Positions 27,863 to 37,290 of a DNA stretch of 64,000 nucleotides are shown here, in pieces; within the stretch, counting starts at the first letter, position 1; each line of letters starts with the position of its first letter. The translations under genes were made by a program, and so were the position numbers. Under the pieces are notes generated by a model that saw nothing but the letters and a program-made list of their open reading frames with translations, did not search any database and was not told where the DNA came from. The stretch lies in the NCBI GenBank assembly GCA_963747985.1, contig CAVVHG010000001.1:682001-746000 (forward strand). The letters run 5' to 3'. The stretch is from JACADW01 sp963747985 (GTDB lineage Bacteria; Acidobacteriota; UBA6911).

Positions 27863-29982
27863 ATGAGAACATGGCTGAGAATTTCGATGGTTGTATTAGC
27901 CACAGTGGCCATTCTGTGTGCCGCCGAGACCGGACCGAGTCTCTTTCAGAAAGCGCTCACCAAGGAACGGGCTGACGCGGATCCGGCGGGCGCGATCCTG
28001 CTTTACGAACGCGTAGTCAAGGAATTTCCCGGCGACCGCAAGCTGGCTGCAGAGGCACTTTTCCGCGTTGGCGAATGCCATCTCGCGCTAGGCCATGCTG
28101 AGGCCAGGAAAGCGTTCGAGCGCCTCGTACGCGAGTTCGCGGATCAGGCCGAGCTGGCCTCCAGTGCGCGCGCCAAGCTCGCTACTTTGACCGTACCGGA
28201 GAACAAACCCAGGTTCACCAAGATCCGGATTCCGACCAAGCTGCCGGAATCTTCTGCATACGCCCTCTCGCCGGACGGCACCCAACTCGCCTATGTGTCC
28301 GAAGGTAGCGTCTGGTCTGTTCCGGTCCACGGCGCGTCAGATCCCACTCTAGCGGGCGCACCTCGACGCGTGACCGAGCAGGTTCAGGGTTGGACCTGGT
28401 GCGGCGATATCGCCTGGTCCTATGATGGAAACTGGCTCGCACTGAATGTCGGAGAACAGTCAAAGGAAGGCCAAGACGTTGAGTCCTGCTATCTGGTCCA
28501 ACTCACAACCGGCGTAATCAGACGGATCCCGCTTGGCCCAATGCTTCAAGGGCTGCTCTGGCTTGACTTCTATCTCAGTTTGTCTCCTGACGCCAAATGG
28601 CTGGCGTACCCCACCTGGCAGGAGGGAGAAACCTGGGCGCAGAAATCCGTATACATCGCTCCTACCTCCGGCGGAATCCCAAGGCGATTGACGCAGCGGG
28701 CTACCGTCAACCCCAGTTTCTCACCCGATGGGAAAAGGATCGCTTACGTCGGGACCGTCGACGACAAGGCGTGGTCTCACACGTATCCGCGCGGCAGAGA
28801 GATCTGGATCGTCCCAGTTTCCGGCGGGACGCCGGTGCTCTTGTATGCGCATCCCGGTCCTGGAAGCCTCCTCAGCCCAACGTGGTCGCCGATGGAAAAA
28901 TGATCGCCTTCCTCCTCAACCGCGCCAATACCACCGACGATTGCGATGAAATGATGATCGTTCCGCTTCGGGATGATGGGCATGCGGTACGCTCACCGAC
29001 AGTGATTAAACTCCCGCAGATAACAGGGAGCAAGATATTAGGCTGGGGCCGCGGCAATCACATTGGTCTATTGTTCACCAGTCCAGAGTTGACCGCAGTT
29101 TATACGGTGCCTGCTTCGGGAGGAAAGGCTGTACAGCTGACGCCGGAATTCTCCACGATGCCGCAATGGGCGCCGGACCAGAAGAAGATCTATTTCTGCG
29201 GAGCGAACCAGGGAGAATATGTCGGTATTGAGCTCGTTCCTGCTGAGGGAGGCAAGGTAACCAGGCTGACCATCCGGGGCCCACATCAGACCACGATTGG
29301 TGGACCAGGGGTCTCGATTTCCCCGGACGGGAAAACGATTCTTTTTCAGGGTCGCTTCCTTGCAACGCCGGAGGGGCAGCGGCCACACATGTTCACGATG
29401 CCCATTGAAGGTGGTGAGGTAACTGAACTATCCGTGGGCATGGATCGGTTCTTTTATCCCAGCTGGTCGCCGGACGGCAAGTCTTTCGCTTTTGTGGGGC
29501 ATCAGGTTGAGGCAGAAGCCAAGACGGCTGCAAACATATTCACAATATTGGCGACTGGAGGGAAAGCACGAAAGTTGACGTCTGATTCCGATCAGGTTGC
29601 CTACGGACCGGTGGCCTGGTCGCCGGACGGGAGCTCCCTAGCATTTTACTCCGAAGAGGGTACGGAAAACGGCAAGGTCAAACTCCTTCCTGTCAGTGGT
29701 GGCGCGGCGAGAGTCCTGGTGGCAGGACTCAAAGGCTACAATGGCGAAACAGGCCTGGCCTGGTCCCCTGACGGCAAAGAACTGGCGTACGTCACCAACG
29801 GCAGGATCTGGAGACTATCGCTCGAAGGCGGAAAGAGCCAGGAGCTCAAAACAGGCTTGGATGCAGCGCACCTGGGGATTTCCTGGTCTCCCGACGGTGG
29901 TACCATCGCATTCAGCGCAAAACAGGGCGGCGAACCCGAGCTCTGGCTCATGTCCGATTTCCTGCCCCTGCTCCAGCGTTGA
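27863..29982 (+). CDS. Secreted TPR + PD40/TolB-like beta-propeller protein (module 2; one frameshift)
   Basis: About 706 residues after correction. A signal peptide (RISMVVLATVAILCAAE) is followed by a TPR-like region (AAEALFRVGECHLALGHAEAR) and PD40 blades (YALSPDGTQLAYVS, SFSPDGKRIAYVG, WSPDGKELAYVTNG). The frame changes near 28890: the first frame ends SPTWSPMEK at 28903, while the next begins DGKMIAFLLNRANTTDD. One extra G would restore SPTWSPDGKMIAF, so one lost base in a GG pair explains it. The ribosome site GGAGAGGAGG precedes the ATG by a few bases. The protein ends EPELWLMSDF, as does the third paralogue. It probably works with the kinase/regulator pair upstream. Confidence 0.82.
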
Positions 29983-29986
29983 GAAC

Positions 29987-30068
29987 GGTGCCAGGTCTTC
30001 GGAATTCGGTTTTTGCGGGCGCTACTCCAAAGTATCGCGACAAAACCGAATTCCGAAGACCTGGCACC
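29987..30068. repeat. REP-like inverted repeat, GGTCTTCGGAATTCGG family
   Basis: Arms of 28 bases (containing CCAGGTCTTCGGAATTCGG and its complement) surround about 25 bases and differ by one extra T. A second copy lies at 37188-37267. It begins just after the propeller stop and ends 11 bp before the kinase 3 control region. Such doublets are typical of REP-associated tyrosine transposase (RAYT) systems; no RAYT gene is in the window. Confidence 0.8.
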
Positions 30069-30078
30069 AAACCGAAAC

Positions 30079-30120
30079 GTGACACAATCTACATCTGCCG
30101 CTGACACGGATATCTATAAT
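30079..30120 (+). promoter_or_regulatory. Candidate regulator-binding repeats and promoter of sensor kinase 3
   Basis: GTGACA at 30079, TACATC at 30090 and CTGACA at 30101 lie at 11-bp steps, followed by a consensus TATAAT at 30115-30120. The ATG is 16 bases further on. The offsets to the -10 (36, 25, 14) match the phase of the other module promoters. Confidence 0.55.
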
Positions 30121-30135
30121 GGTCGGGGGTATCCG

Positions 30136-32142
30136 ATGGCCTTCCGCGGGAGATTGCCGCCGCCGAGTTACGCTCCGGCAATGTTCGTAATCCTGATGCT
30201 CACTCTCGCTGCCGCCCTCTACTGGCTAAGCTGGCGACTGCTGCTGCAAGACCGTGCCCTCGAAAACGAGCGCGTGCGGGAACGCCTGGAACACTCCGTC
30301 GACCTGGCGTGCGCCACGCTCCGGCAAAGCATGTCCGAGACCGAGGCCCGGTTGGCCGAACTCGCTGCCTTGACGGATGCGCGGCTGGACGAAGCTGCGG
30401 GGCGGTATGGCAACCAGCTGCCCGAGGACACTCTGCTTGTCGTCCTGCGGCCAGACGCGGTTGCGGGTTATCCGAAAGGGAGCCTGCCCTATTACCCGGT
30501 TCTGCCCGAGCGCCGAAGGATCCGCCTCCCACGACGTTCGCGGCCGGAGAGGTTCTCGAGTTCCGCCAGAAGGATTATGCTGCCGCGATTGCCTGTTTTC
30601 GCAAGCTGGCGCTTTCCCGGGATCCACTAATCCGGGCCGGGGCGTTGGTGCGGCTTGCCCGCAATTTGATCCGAGCCGGTGAACCTGAAGCGGCGCTTGC
30701 CGTCTACGACGATCTTGCCAGCCTCGGATCGGCCCGCATCGAAGGCATTCCAGCGGATCTTCTGGCACGGCGTGCCCGCTTGATCGTGCTCGAAGATCTG
30801 CATCAGAATGTCTCAACTGCGGCGCGAAGCCGAAACCCTCCTGCAGGACCTCTATAAACACCGTTGGATTCTCTCCAGCTCCGCCTACCACTTTTACGTA
30901 CAGGAGGCGAGGCAGCGGCTCGGCCCTGACAGCGGGGCTCTGGCCGCGTTGCAGGGAAGCGAGCAGGAGCATCTGGCGCTCGCGGCTGCGGTGGAAACAT
31001 TGTGGGAGCAATCGCAGGCGGGACGCCGCGAGCATGACAACCCTTCGGGGACGCGCGGCTTCACGAGGGCCGGCCGTCCGATGCTCCTGATGTGGCGTAC
31101 CGGATCAGACCACATGGTGGCGCTGGTGGCCGGACCGCTCTTCTTTGGTCAGCACTGGCTTGCCCCCTTGCGGCCCTGGTTGGAACGTCAGCGTGTCGAA
31201 ACTCGCGCTGACGGATGCGGAGGGGCATCGGTTTTCGGGCAGGTAACGGCAAATGCAGGATCCCAGGTCCAGCGCTCGATGGTTGAAACGAAGCTGCCAT
31301 GGACAGTGCATGCGGCGAGTGCCGATCCCGCGGCCGACCTGGCTCAGATTGCCGTCCGCCGCCGCCTCCTGCTGGCCGGGCTGGGACTGATGGCAGTGGT
31401 TGTGTTGGCCGGAGGCTACTTCATCTTCCGTGCGACAACGCGCGAACTGGCGGTTGCCCGCCTGCAATCGGACTTCGTTGCGGCGGTTTCCCATGAATTC
31501 CGGACACCACTGACCTCCATGCGGCAAATTGCGGAGTTATTCGCGCGTGGCCGCGTGCCGGATGAGGAGCGGAGGCAGAAGTACTCGGAAATCCTGTTGC
31601 GCGAAACCGAGCGCCTGCATCGGCTCGTCGAGAACCTGCTGGATTTCGGGCGAATGGAAGCCAGCGCGCACGAGTATCGCCTCGAGCCGCTGGACGTCGC
31701 GGCGCTGGTTCGCGGCGTTGTGAGTGACTTTCAGGAAGAGGTAGCCGCGCGCGGCTATATCGTTGAACTCAGCGAGAAGACCTCCGCGTCGACTGTGCGG
31801 GGGGACCCGGAGGCTCTTCGCCGCGCACTGTGGAACCTGCTGGACAACGCAGTCAAGTATTCCCCGGAGTGCCGGACGGTCTGGGTCGAAGTCAGCCGGC
31901 GGGACAAACACCTGAGCATCGGAGTACGCGACCGCGGGCTGGGCATCCCGGCCGAGGAACAGAAAGAGGTCTTCAAGAAGTTCGTTCGGGGCGCCAGTTC
32001 CAAAGCTGCCGGAGCCAAAGGCACCGGGCTTGGTCTGGCCATGGTAGATCACATTGCCCGCGCCCACCGCGGCAAGGTTCTCGTTCAAAGTGAACCCGGC
32101 GCCGGCAGCACCTTCACGCTGCTTCTGCCTTTAGAGGGGTAG
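30136..32142 (+). CDS. Membrane sensor histidine kinase with TPR-like extracytoplasmic domain (module 3; two frameshifts)
   Basis: About 668 residues after correction and a close paralogue of the kinase at 3742. A first span (APAMFVILMLTLAAALYWLSW) is followed by a TPR-like extracytoplasmic region (LIRAGALVRLARNLIRAGEPEAALAVYDDL is its core, residues in two adjacent helices), a second span (RLLLAGLGLMAVVVLAGGYF), HisKA with the His codon at 31492 (AVSHEFRTPLTSMR), N box LWNLLDNAVKYS and G boxes DRGLGIPAEE and GTGLGLAMV. The frame changes near 30511 and near 30808. ATG 30136 fits the promoter at 30115-30120 and the first span. The regulator follows after 3 bp. Confidence 0.86.
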
Positions 32143-32145
32143 GAA

Positions 32146-32820
32146 ATGACGCGCATACTCGTCGTGGAAGACGAATCCGATATAGCCACCGTACTCGAAG
32201 GCGACCTGGAGCTGGAAGGCTACGAGGTGAAGGTCGTGGGCGACGGCGAGGCGGCTATCCGGCTGGCCCGCGGGAAACCATTCGACCTGATCCTGCTCGA
32301 TGTGATGCTGCCGGGCAAGGACGGTTTTGAGGTATGCCGCGAATTGCGCCGCGCGGGCCTGCGCATGCCTATCATCTTATTGACTGCTAAGACGCAGGAA
32401 GCGGAAAAGGTGCTGGGGCTGGATCTGGGCGCAGACGACTACGTCACGAAGCCTTTCAGCCCGAAAGAACTGCGCGCCCGCATCCGGGCGGTGCTGCGGC
32501 GCGCCGAGGGAGAGGTGCCGAAGGTGTACCGCTTCGGCGATGTGGAAATAGACTTCGCGCGCTGTGAGCTACGCCGGAACGGCAAGCCTGCCGAGTTGAC
32601 CGCCCTGGAGTTCAAGCTGCTCGCAACGTTCATTCGCTCGCGCGGCCGCGTGCTCAGTCGCAGCCAGTTGCTGGATGAGGTCTGGGAGCGCGGGACATTT
32701 GTGACCGACCGTGTGGTGGACAATCACATCAATAACCTGCGGAAGAAGTTAGAACCGCACCCGGCCAGGCCGCGATACCTGGTGAGCGTGCGCGGTTTGG
32801 GCTATCGATTCGACGGATGA
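32146..32820 (+). CDS. OmpR/PhoB-family response regulator (module 3)
   Basis: A 224-residue regulator very similar to that at 5646. The receiver has E8/D9, phospho-acceptor D52 (LILLDVMLPGKDG) and TKPF. The winged helix has LTALEFKLLATFI, the recognition helix VVDNHINNLRKKLE and GLGYRFDG at the end. It begins three bases after the kinase stop, so coupling is likely. Because its recognition helix and the operator-like repeats before 6393 and 32932 resemble those of module 1, the two modules may cross-regulate. Confidence 0.93.
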   Translation: MTRILVVEDESDIATVLEGDLELEGYEVKVVGDGEAAIRLARGKPFDLILLDVMLPGKDGFEVCRELRRAGLRMPIILLTAKTQEAEKVLGLDLGADDYVTKPFSPKELRARIRAVLRRAEGEVPKVYRFGDVEIDFARCELRRNGKPAELTALEFKLLATFIRSRGRVLSRSQLLDEVWERGTFVTDRVVDNHINNLRKKLEPHPARPRYLVSVRGLGYRFDG

Positions 32821-32861
32821 GGGACTCTGTCGCCATGGCGGAACGCAGGCTCCACACAAAC

Positions 32862-32904
32862 GTGACAATCACCGGAAATTGCCCGGACACATGAGCGCTA
32901 ACCT
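32862..32904 (+). promoter_or_regulatory. Candidate regulator-binding repeats and promoter of propeller gene 3
   Basis: GTGACA at 32862, CGGAAA at 32873 and CGGACA at 32884 are 11 bp apart, and a -10-like TAACCT is at 32899-32904. Offsets of 37, 26 and 15 are identical to those before the gene at 6393, and the flanking sequence through CTGTTC is conserved. Confidence 0.5.
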
Positions 32905-32931
32905 GTTCGACATCTGCAGGAGGAGCACATC

Positions 32932-35067
32932 ATGAATCAGATGCGAACAGCCTTTGTTGTTCTGGTGATGCTTTTCGCCGGCGTGCTTTCAGGCACACCC
33001 CAAAAGAGCGACCAGGGAGAGGTACTTCTCCAGAAGGCCATCCACAAGGAAACGGTGGAAGGCAAACTGGAAGAGGCGATCCAGATCTATAAAGAGGTCT
33101 ACACGACCAGCAAGAACAATCGTGCATTGGCTGCCAAGGCACTGGTCCAAATGGGCCAATGCTACGAGAAACTGGGCAACGCCGAAGCACGCAACGCATA
33201 TGAACAGGTCATCAAGGAGTTCGCGGACCAGGGGGAGCAGGTCCAGGCGGCGCGCACCAAACTCGCGGCCTTGGCCGCGCCCGAGGCGAAGCCCAAGTTC
33301 ACGAAGATCAGGGTTCCGACGAAGCTGCCGCGCTTTACGGCGTTGACTTTGTCGCCGGACGGGCAGCAGCTCGCCTACGTCGGCGACGGCAGCTTATGGC
33401 TCCTGCCGGTCCACGGCCCGTCGCACCCGGAGATTGCCGGGCCTCCACGGAGAATCACAGAACGCATACCAACGTGGATGACGACGCTTGACATCGTGTG
33501 GTCCCAGGATGCGAAGTGGATCGCCCTCAACGTGTATGAACGCCTGCCGGATGGCTCTGAAGAGTCGGCGATCTATCATGTCCCATCTGCGGGTGGACAG
33601 CCGCGAAAGGTTGCTTTGGAACCCAAGAACCGTGCGGAACACTATATGGATAATGCACTCAGTCTGTCGCCCGATGGCAGTTGGCTTGCATACACAGCCT
33701 GGAAGGAAGGGGAAGATGCCTCAAAGCGCTCGATATACCTGGTGCCGACAAAAGGAGGGCACGCCCGGGCCTTAACCGAGCCGGGCACCAGCGAACCTGC
33801 ATTCTCGCCGGATGGGAAATGGCTCGCCTACTCTGGATGGACCAAGGGTTTTGACAAAGATCCGGATCACTCTTGGCCGCGGCAGGTCCGGATGATGTCG
33901 ATCCACGGCGGGGATCCCACTCTAGTTTACCAGTCCCCGCCTTCAGATCGTCTGCGCGGCCCCATCTGGTCGCCTGACGGAAAGATGCTGGCTTTCGTTA
34001 CAGGAAGCAATCTGCACGCCGGTTGCGAGGAAGTCTTGTTCGTGAGGGTAAGCTCCAATGGTCAACCGCTTGGCACCCCCGCAAAGATGAAACTTGCTGA
34101 ATCCACTTACGACAAGCTGTGTGGCTGGGGCTCCGACAACACAATTGGAGTCGTGATCCCAACCACAGAGCTTGAGGCACTCTATTCCGTACCTGTGTCT
34201 GGCGGCAAGGCTGTTCAGCTTACGCCTAAAGACGCGATGATTCCGAGCTGGACACCGGACGGGAAGAGAATCTATTTCGATGGGTGCAACGTGGGGGAAT
34301 GCGGAGAGATCGAGTATGTCCCGGCCTCCGGGGGCCCCGCCACACGGATTCCTGTCAAGAGCGGGCATCGCTATTATGCATTCTATCCCACGGGGAGCGT
34401 GTCCGTTTCCCCTGACGGGAAACTGATCCTGTTTGTCGGCGGCTATATCGGGAAAGGGGCCGACCGTGACGCGCACATCTTCACCGTCCCCGTTGATGGG
34501 GGGGAGTTGACTGAAGTCTCCACCGGAATGACCTCCGTGTCCCAGCCCTGTTGGTCGCCGGACGGAAAGTCGATCGGCTTCATCGGCGGTCAAGAAACGG
34601 CAAAGAAGGACGTGCTGCTTTACAGGATTTACATCGTGCCGGCTCAAGGAGGGAAGCCGAGGCAGCTTACTTCCGATGGCGACCGTGTGGATGAAACAAA
34701 GATCGCTTGGTCACCGGACGGAAAATGCATCGCGTACTATTCGATGGATAATGATTTAAGGTTGGCGCCTCTTGATGGAGGCGCTTCAAGGGTCCTCCTG
34801 AAGGATTTGAAGGGTCGTCTGCGATATTTCGGACTTGCCTGGTCGCCGGACGGCAAAGAACTGGCCTATGTATCAGACGAAAGGATCTGGCGGCTGGCGC
34901 TTGGGTCGGGGAAAAGTGCAGAGGTACAGACGGGCCTGGATGCTATTCATACTCACATTGCGTGGTCGCCGGAAGGGAGTACGTTAGCCTTCAGCGCGAT
35001 GCAGGGCGGCGAGCCCGAACTCTGGCTAATGTCCGACTTTTCGCCGCTGGTGAAAACGGCGAGGTGA
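32932..35067 (+). CDS. Secreted TPR + PD40/TolB-like beta-propeller protein (module 3)
   Basis: An intact 711-residue copy of the propeller family. The signal peptide (TAFVVLVMLFAGVLSG) leads into a TPR-like region (AAKALVQMGQCYEKLGNAEAR, nearly the same as in the gene at 6393) and then PD40 blades (TLSPDGQQLAYVG, AFSPDGKWLAYSG, WSPDGKCIAYYS, WSPDGKELAYVSDE), ending EPELWLMSDFSPLVK. The ribosome site AGGAGGAG precedes ATG 32932. It is closest to the module 2 protein over the propeller and to the module 1 protein over the TPR. Location is probably periplasmic or on the outer membrane. No catalytic domain is visible. Confidence 0.87.
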   Translation: MNQMRTAFVVLVMLFAGVLSGTPQKSDQGEVLLQKAIHKETVEGKLEEAIQIYKEVYTTSKNNRALAAKALVQMGQCYEKLGNAEARNAYEQVIKEFADQGEQVQAARTKLAALAAPEAKPKFTKIRVPTKLPRFTALTLSPDGQQLAYVGDGSLWLLPVHGPSHPEIAGPPRRITERIPTWMTTLDIVWSQDAKWIALNVYERLPDGSEESAIYHVPSAGGQPRKVALEPKNRAEHYMDNALSLSPDGSWLAYTAWKEGEDASKRSIYLVPTKGGHARALTEPGTSEPAFSPDGKWLAYSGWTKGFDKDPDHSWPRQVRMMSIHGGDPTLVYQSPPSDRLRGPIWSPDGKMLAFVTGSNLHAGCEEVLFVRVSSNGQPLGTPAKMKLAESTYDKLCGWGSDNTIGVVIPTTELEALYSVPVSGGKAVQLTPKDAMIPSWTPDGKRIYFDGCNVGECGEIEYVPASGGPATRIPVKSGHRYYAFYPTGSVSVSPDGKLILFVGGYIGKGADRDAHIFTVPVDGGELTEVSTGMTSVSQPCWSPDGKSIGFIGGQETAKKDVLLYRIYIVPAQGGKPRQLTSDGDRVDETKIAWSPDGKCIAYYSMDNDLRLAPLDGGASRVLLKDLKGRLRYFGLAWSPDGKELAYVSDERIWRLALGSGKSAEVQTGLDAIHTHIAWSPEGSTLAFSAMQGGEPELWLMSDFSPLVKTAR

Positions 35068-35233
35068 AAGGGAGGGCAGTATGAAATCTCGAGAGATTTC
35101 GAGGTCAAATGCCTTAGCCAAGAGCGCCTCCGGTACATTCACGTTCTGCGTGTCGAACGCCGTACTCACTGGCTGGATCTACGATCCTGCGGCGAACACC
35201 CCAACCTGCAAGAGCATCAGTACCCCGTAGAGC

Positions 35234-35302
35234 GGGGACCAGCCACCAGTGTCCCTCTCCGCACTGTTCATGACGCGGAAGGGGACACTGGTGACGGTCA
35301 CG
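35234..35302. repeat. REP-like inverted repeat, CACCAGTGTCCC family
   Basis: CACCAGTGTCCCTCTCCGC on the left pairs with GCGGAAGGGGACACTGGTG on the right. It sits in the 370-base gap between the third propeller gene and the next gene; the rest of 35068-35437 has only a short fragment of the 23369 repeat (near 35092) and the ribosome site CAAGGA. The same family recurs at 39772 and 42097. Confidence 0.7.
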
Positions 35303-35437
35303 CCGATGCTTTGGCGCCACGCGCGACGGGTATTCTTCCTAGAGGCGAATCATATGCGATACTGGTCATGATCTATGTGCTCTGTTGCCCGGCCGGTTTA
35401 CCTCCCAGGGATTCGAGTCTGGCCCAAGGAAATCACC

Positions 35438-37183
35438 ATGAACAGTAGAGCGTATTCCCACATCGTGCTTGCCCTCACCTGCTGGCTGGCTGTGATTCCG
35501 ACGACTCTGGCAGCGGAAACCCGGGCCCTGAAACGATCCGACGTGGTGTTCATGTATGACGCAGATCGGCATACATACCTGGACTACGGCGCGACAGTCC
35601 TGGCCTGGGGCGGAACGCCGACACAGCAATCGCGCCAGGCGGCCGCAGGCGTGAGATTGTACGGCAGCGTCGGGATGGTCACCGAGTTTGATCAGTACTG
35701 CGAGCGGTTTCCGGAGACCTACGAACAGGGACTGTGCCGCGACATTGATGGCCGGCCTGTGAAAGTTCCCTGGCTGACCGATCACCAGCACAAAGGCATT
35801 CCATACTGGTGGTGTTGCACCTCACAGCCACTGTTCCGCCAGTACTTGAGCGAGCGAGTCATAGAAACTGTCCGTGCGGGAGCCGACGGCGTGCACATTG
35901 ACGACCACATGGGAACCGCCGGCGGGCTATGGCTGGGGATCTGTTTCTGCGACCGCTGCGTCGACGGCTTTCGGGACTACTTGCGTTCGCTGGGATCCGA
36001 TGAGTTGCGGCGGCAGGGCATCGAACGCGTCGAGGAGTTCAACTATCGTGATGAGGTGAAACGCTGGCTCTCAACCGGTGAGACCAAACCAGCCAGGCAG
36101 GTGACTCAGCACCCGCTTTGGCCGCAATGGACCATCTATCAGTGCCATGCCGCAGCGAAATGGATGCAGGAGCTGCGCGATCTGGCGGCCAGGACCGCCG
36201 GGCGAACGGTTCCATTCGGAGCAAATGCCGGGCTGCTCTGGCCCAGGCACTTGAGCGACTACCAGACGCTCGACCTGTTCAGCGCCGAGACAGATCATCA
36301 CGCGTCCGATCGAATGCCGACCGATCTGCCGCTGGTGGCTTATCGGATGGCGGATGCGGTCGAGCGGCCATATGCAGCTACGGCCAGTGGCGGGGACTGG
36401 GCATTCGTCAAGGAGAAGAATCTTCCCGGCCTGGTCCGATGCTGGATCGCCTTGTCATATGCTGCAGGCCACTGCTTCATGGCTCCGCACCGGCAGTGGT
36501 GCTACACGCAGGAAAAGGGCACGCACTGGTACGATGGCCCCAGGGAGAAGTTCGCTCCGCTGTACCAGTTCGTCCGGCGCAACGCCGACCTGCTCGATGA
36601 GTATGACGCGTACGCTGACGTGGGCATAGTCCTGCCGTATCGTGCTTTTGCCAGTGATCCGGAGCGCTGGTTTGACATCTGCGGCCAATTGGCAGCTCGC
36701 AACATCTCCTATCAACTTCTGCTCGGCGGCGACGAGATCGTTGACCATCCGTTGTCAGCTGAGCGATTGAACGCATGCCGAGCCGTATTGATCCCGGATC
36801 GGGAAGGCCTTCAGGTGGCGGATCAGCGACTGGTCGAGCAGCGCGCCGCGAAAGGGGCTTGCTTCAACAAAGTCACGGAGGCGCTGGCTCAGGTCGCACC
36901 GGCGGTCCGAATCGAGGCGGAGGGTCAAGTGCGAGCGTTGCCTCGGGTCAAACCGGGCTCGGCCGTCATTCACCTGGTCAACTATCAGTACGATGCGAAG
37001 CGCGATGGCGTCCGGCCATTGACCGGCGTGCGGATTCAAATCGATATGCCGGCGCTCGGAGTGCCTGGCGCCAGAACCTGTCGCTGGGTGACTCCGGATG
37101 CGGACCCGATCGAATTGCCAGTCAAGAGCAACACCGTACTCGTGCCCAAGCTGAATCTCTGGGGGCTCCTCCTACTCAAATGA
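35438..37183 (+). CDS. Secreted TIM-barrel glycoside-hydrolase-like protein of unknown specificity
   Basis: A 581-residue protein with a signal peptide (SHIVLALTCWLAVIPTTLAA). ATG 35438 is chosen over 35375 because a CAAGGA ribosome site precedes it and the signal peptide starts there. Barrel-like segments include VRLYGSVGMVTEFDQYC, GADGVHIDDHMGTAG (the paired acids D-D after a strand are candidate catalytic residues), FCDRCVDGFRDYLRSLG and LDLFSAETDHH. The CFCDRCVDGF motif and the later AGHCFMAPHRQW stretch resemble GH42/GH-A-like barrel proteins that end in a beta-sandwich. I cannot name a family. It lies between two REP-like elements next to other glycosidase genes, so a carbohydrate substrate is likely. 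Confidence 0.6.
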   Translation: MNSRAYSHIVLALTCWLAVIPTTLAAETRALKRSDVVFMYDADRHTYLDYGATVLAWGGTPTQQSRQAAAGVRLYGSVGMVTEFDQYCERFPETYEQGLCRDIDGRPVKVPWLTDHQHKGIPYWWCCTSQPLFRQYLSERVIETVRAGADGVHIDDHMGTAGGLWLGICFCDRCVDGFRDYLRSLGSDELRRQGIERVEEFNYRDEVKRWLSTGETKPARQVTQHPLWPQWTIYQCHAAAKWMQELRDLAARTAGRTVPFGANAGLLWPRHLSDYQTLDLFSAETDHHASDRMPTDLPLVAYRMADAVERPYAATASGGDWAFVKEKNLPGLVRCWIALSYAAGHCFMAPHRQWCYTQEKGTHWYDGPREKFAPLYQFVRRNADLLDEYDAYADVGIVLPYRAFASDPERWFDICGQLAARNISYQLLLGGDEIVDHPLSAERLNACRAVLIPDREGLQVADQRLVEQRAAKGACFNKVTEALAQVAPAVRIEAEGQVRALPRVKPGSAVIHLVNYQYDAKRDGVRPLTGVRIQIDMPALGVPGARTCRWVTPDADPIELPVKSNTVLVPKLNLWGLLLLK

Positions 37184-37187
37184 GCAG

Positions 37188-37267
37188 GCAGGTCTTCGGA
37201 ATTCGGTTTCCCGGCATCTCGAGTTGCGCTGTATGACAGCGAAAACCGAATTCCGAAGACCTGGCAT
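37188..37267. repeat. REP-like inverted repeat, GGTCTTCGGAATTCGG family (second copy)
   Basis: Arms containing CAGGTCTTCGGAATTCGGTTT and its complement (AAACCGAATTCCGAAGACCTG) are each given here as one side of a 80-base inverted repeat. It lies between the glycosidase-like gene and the second ADOP permease. The centre differs from the copy at 29987. Confidence 0.8.
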
Positions 37268-37290
37268 CAAGATCCGGCGGAGGCGCTCCG

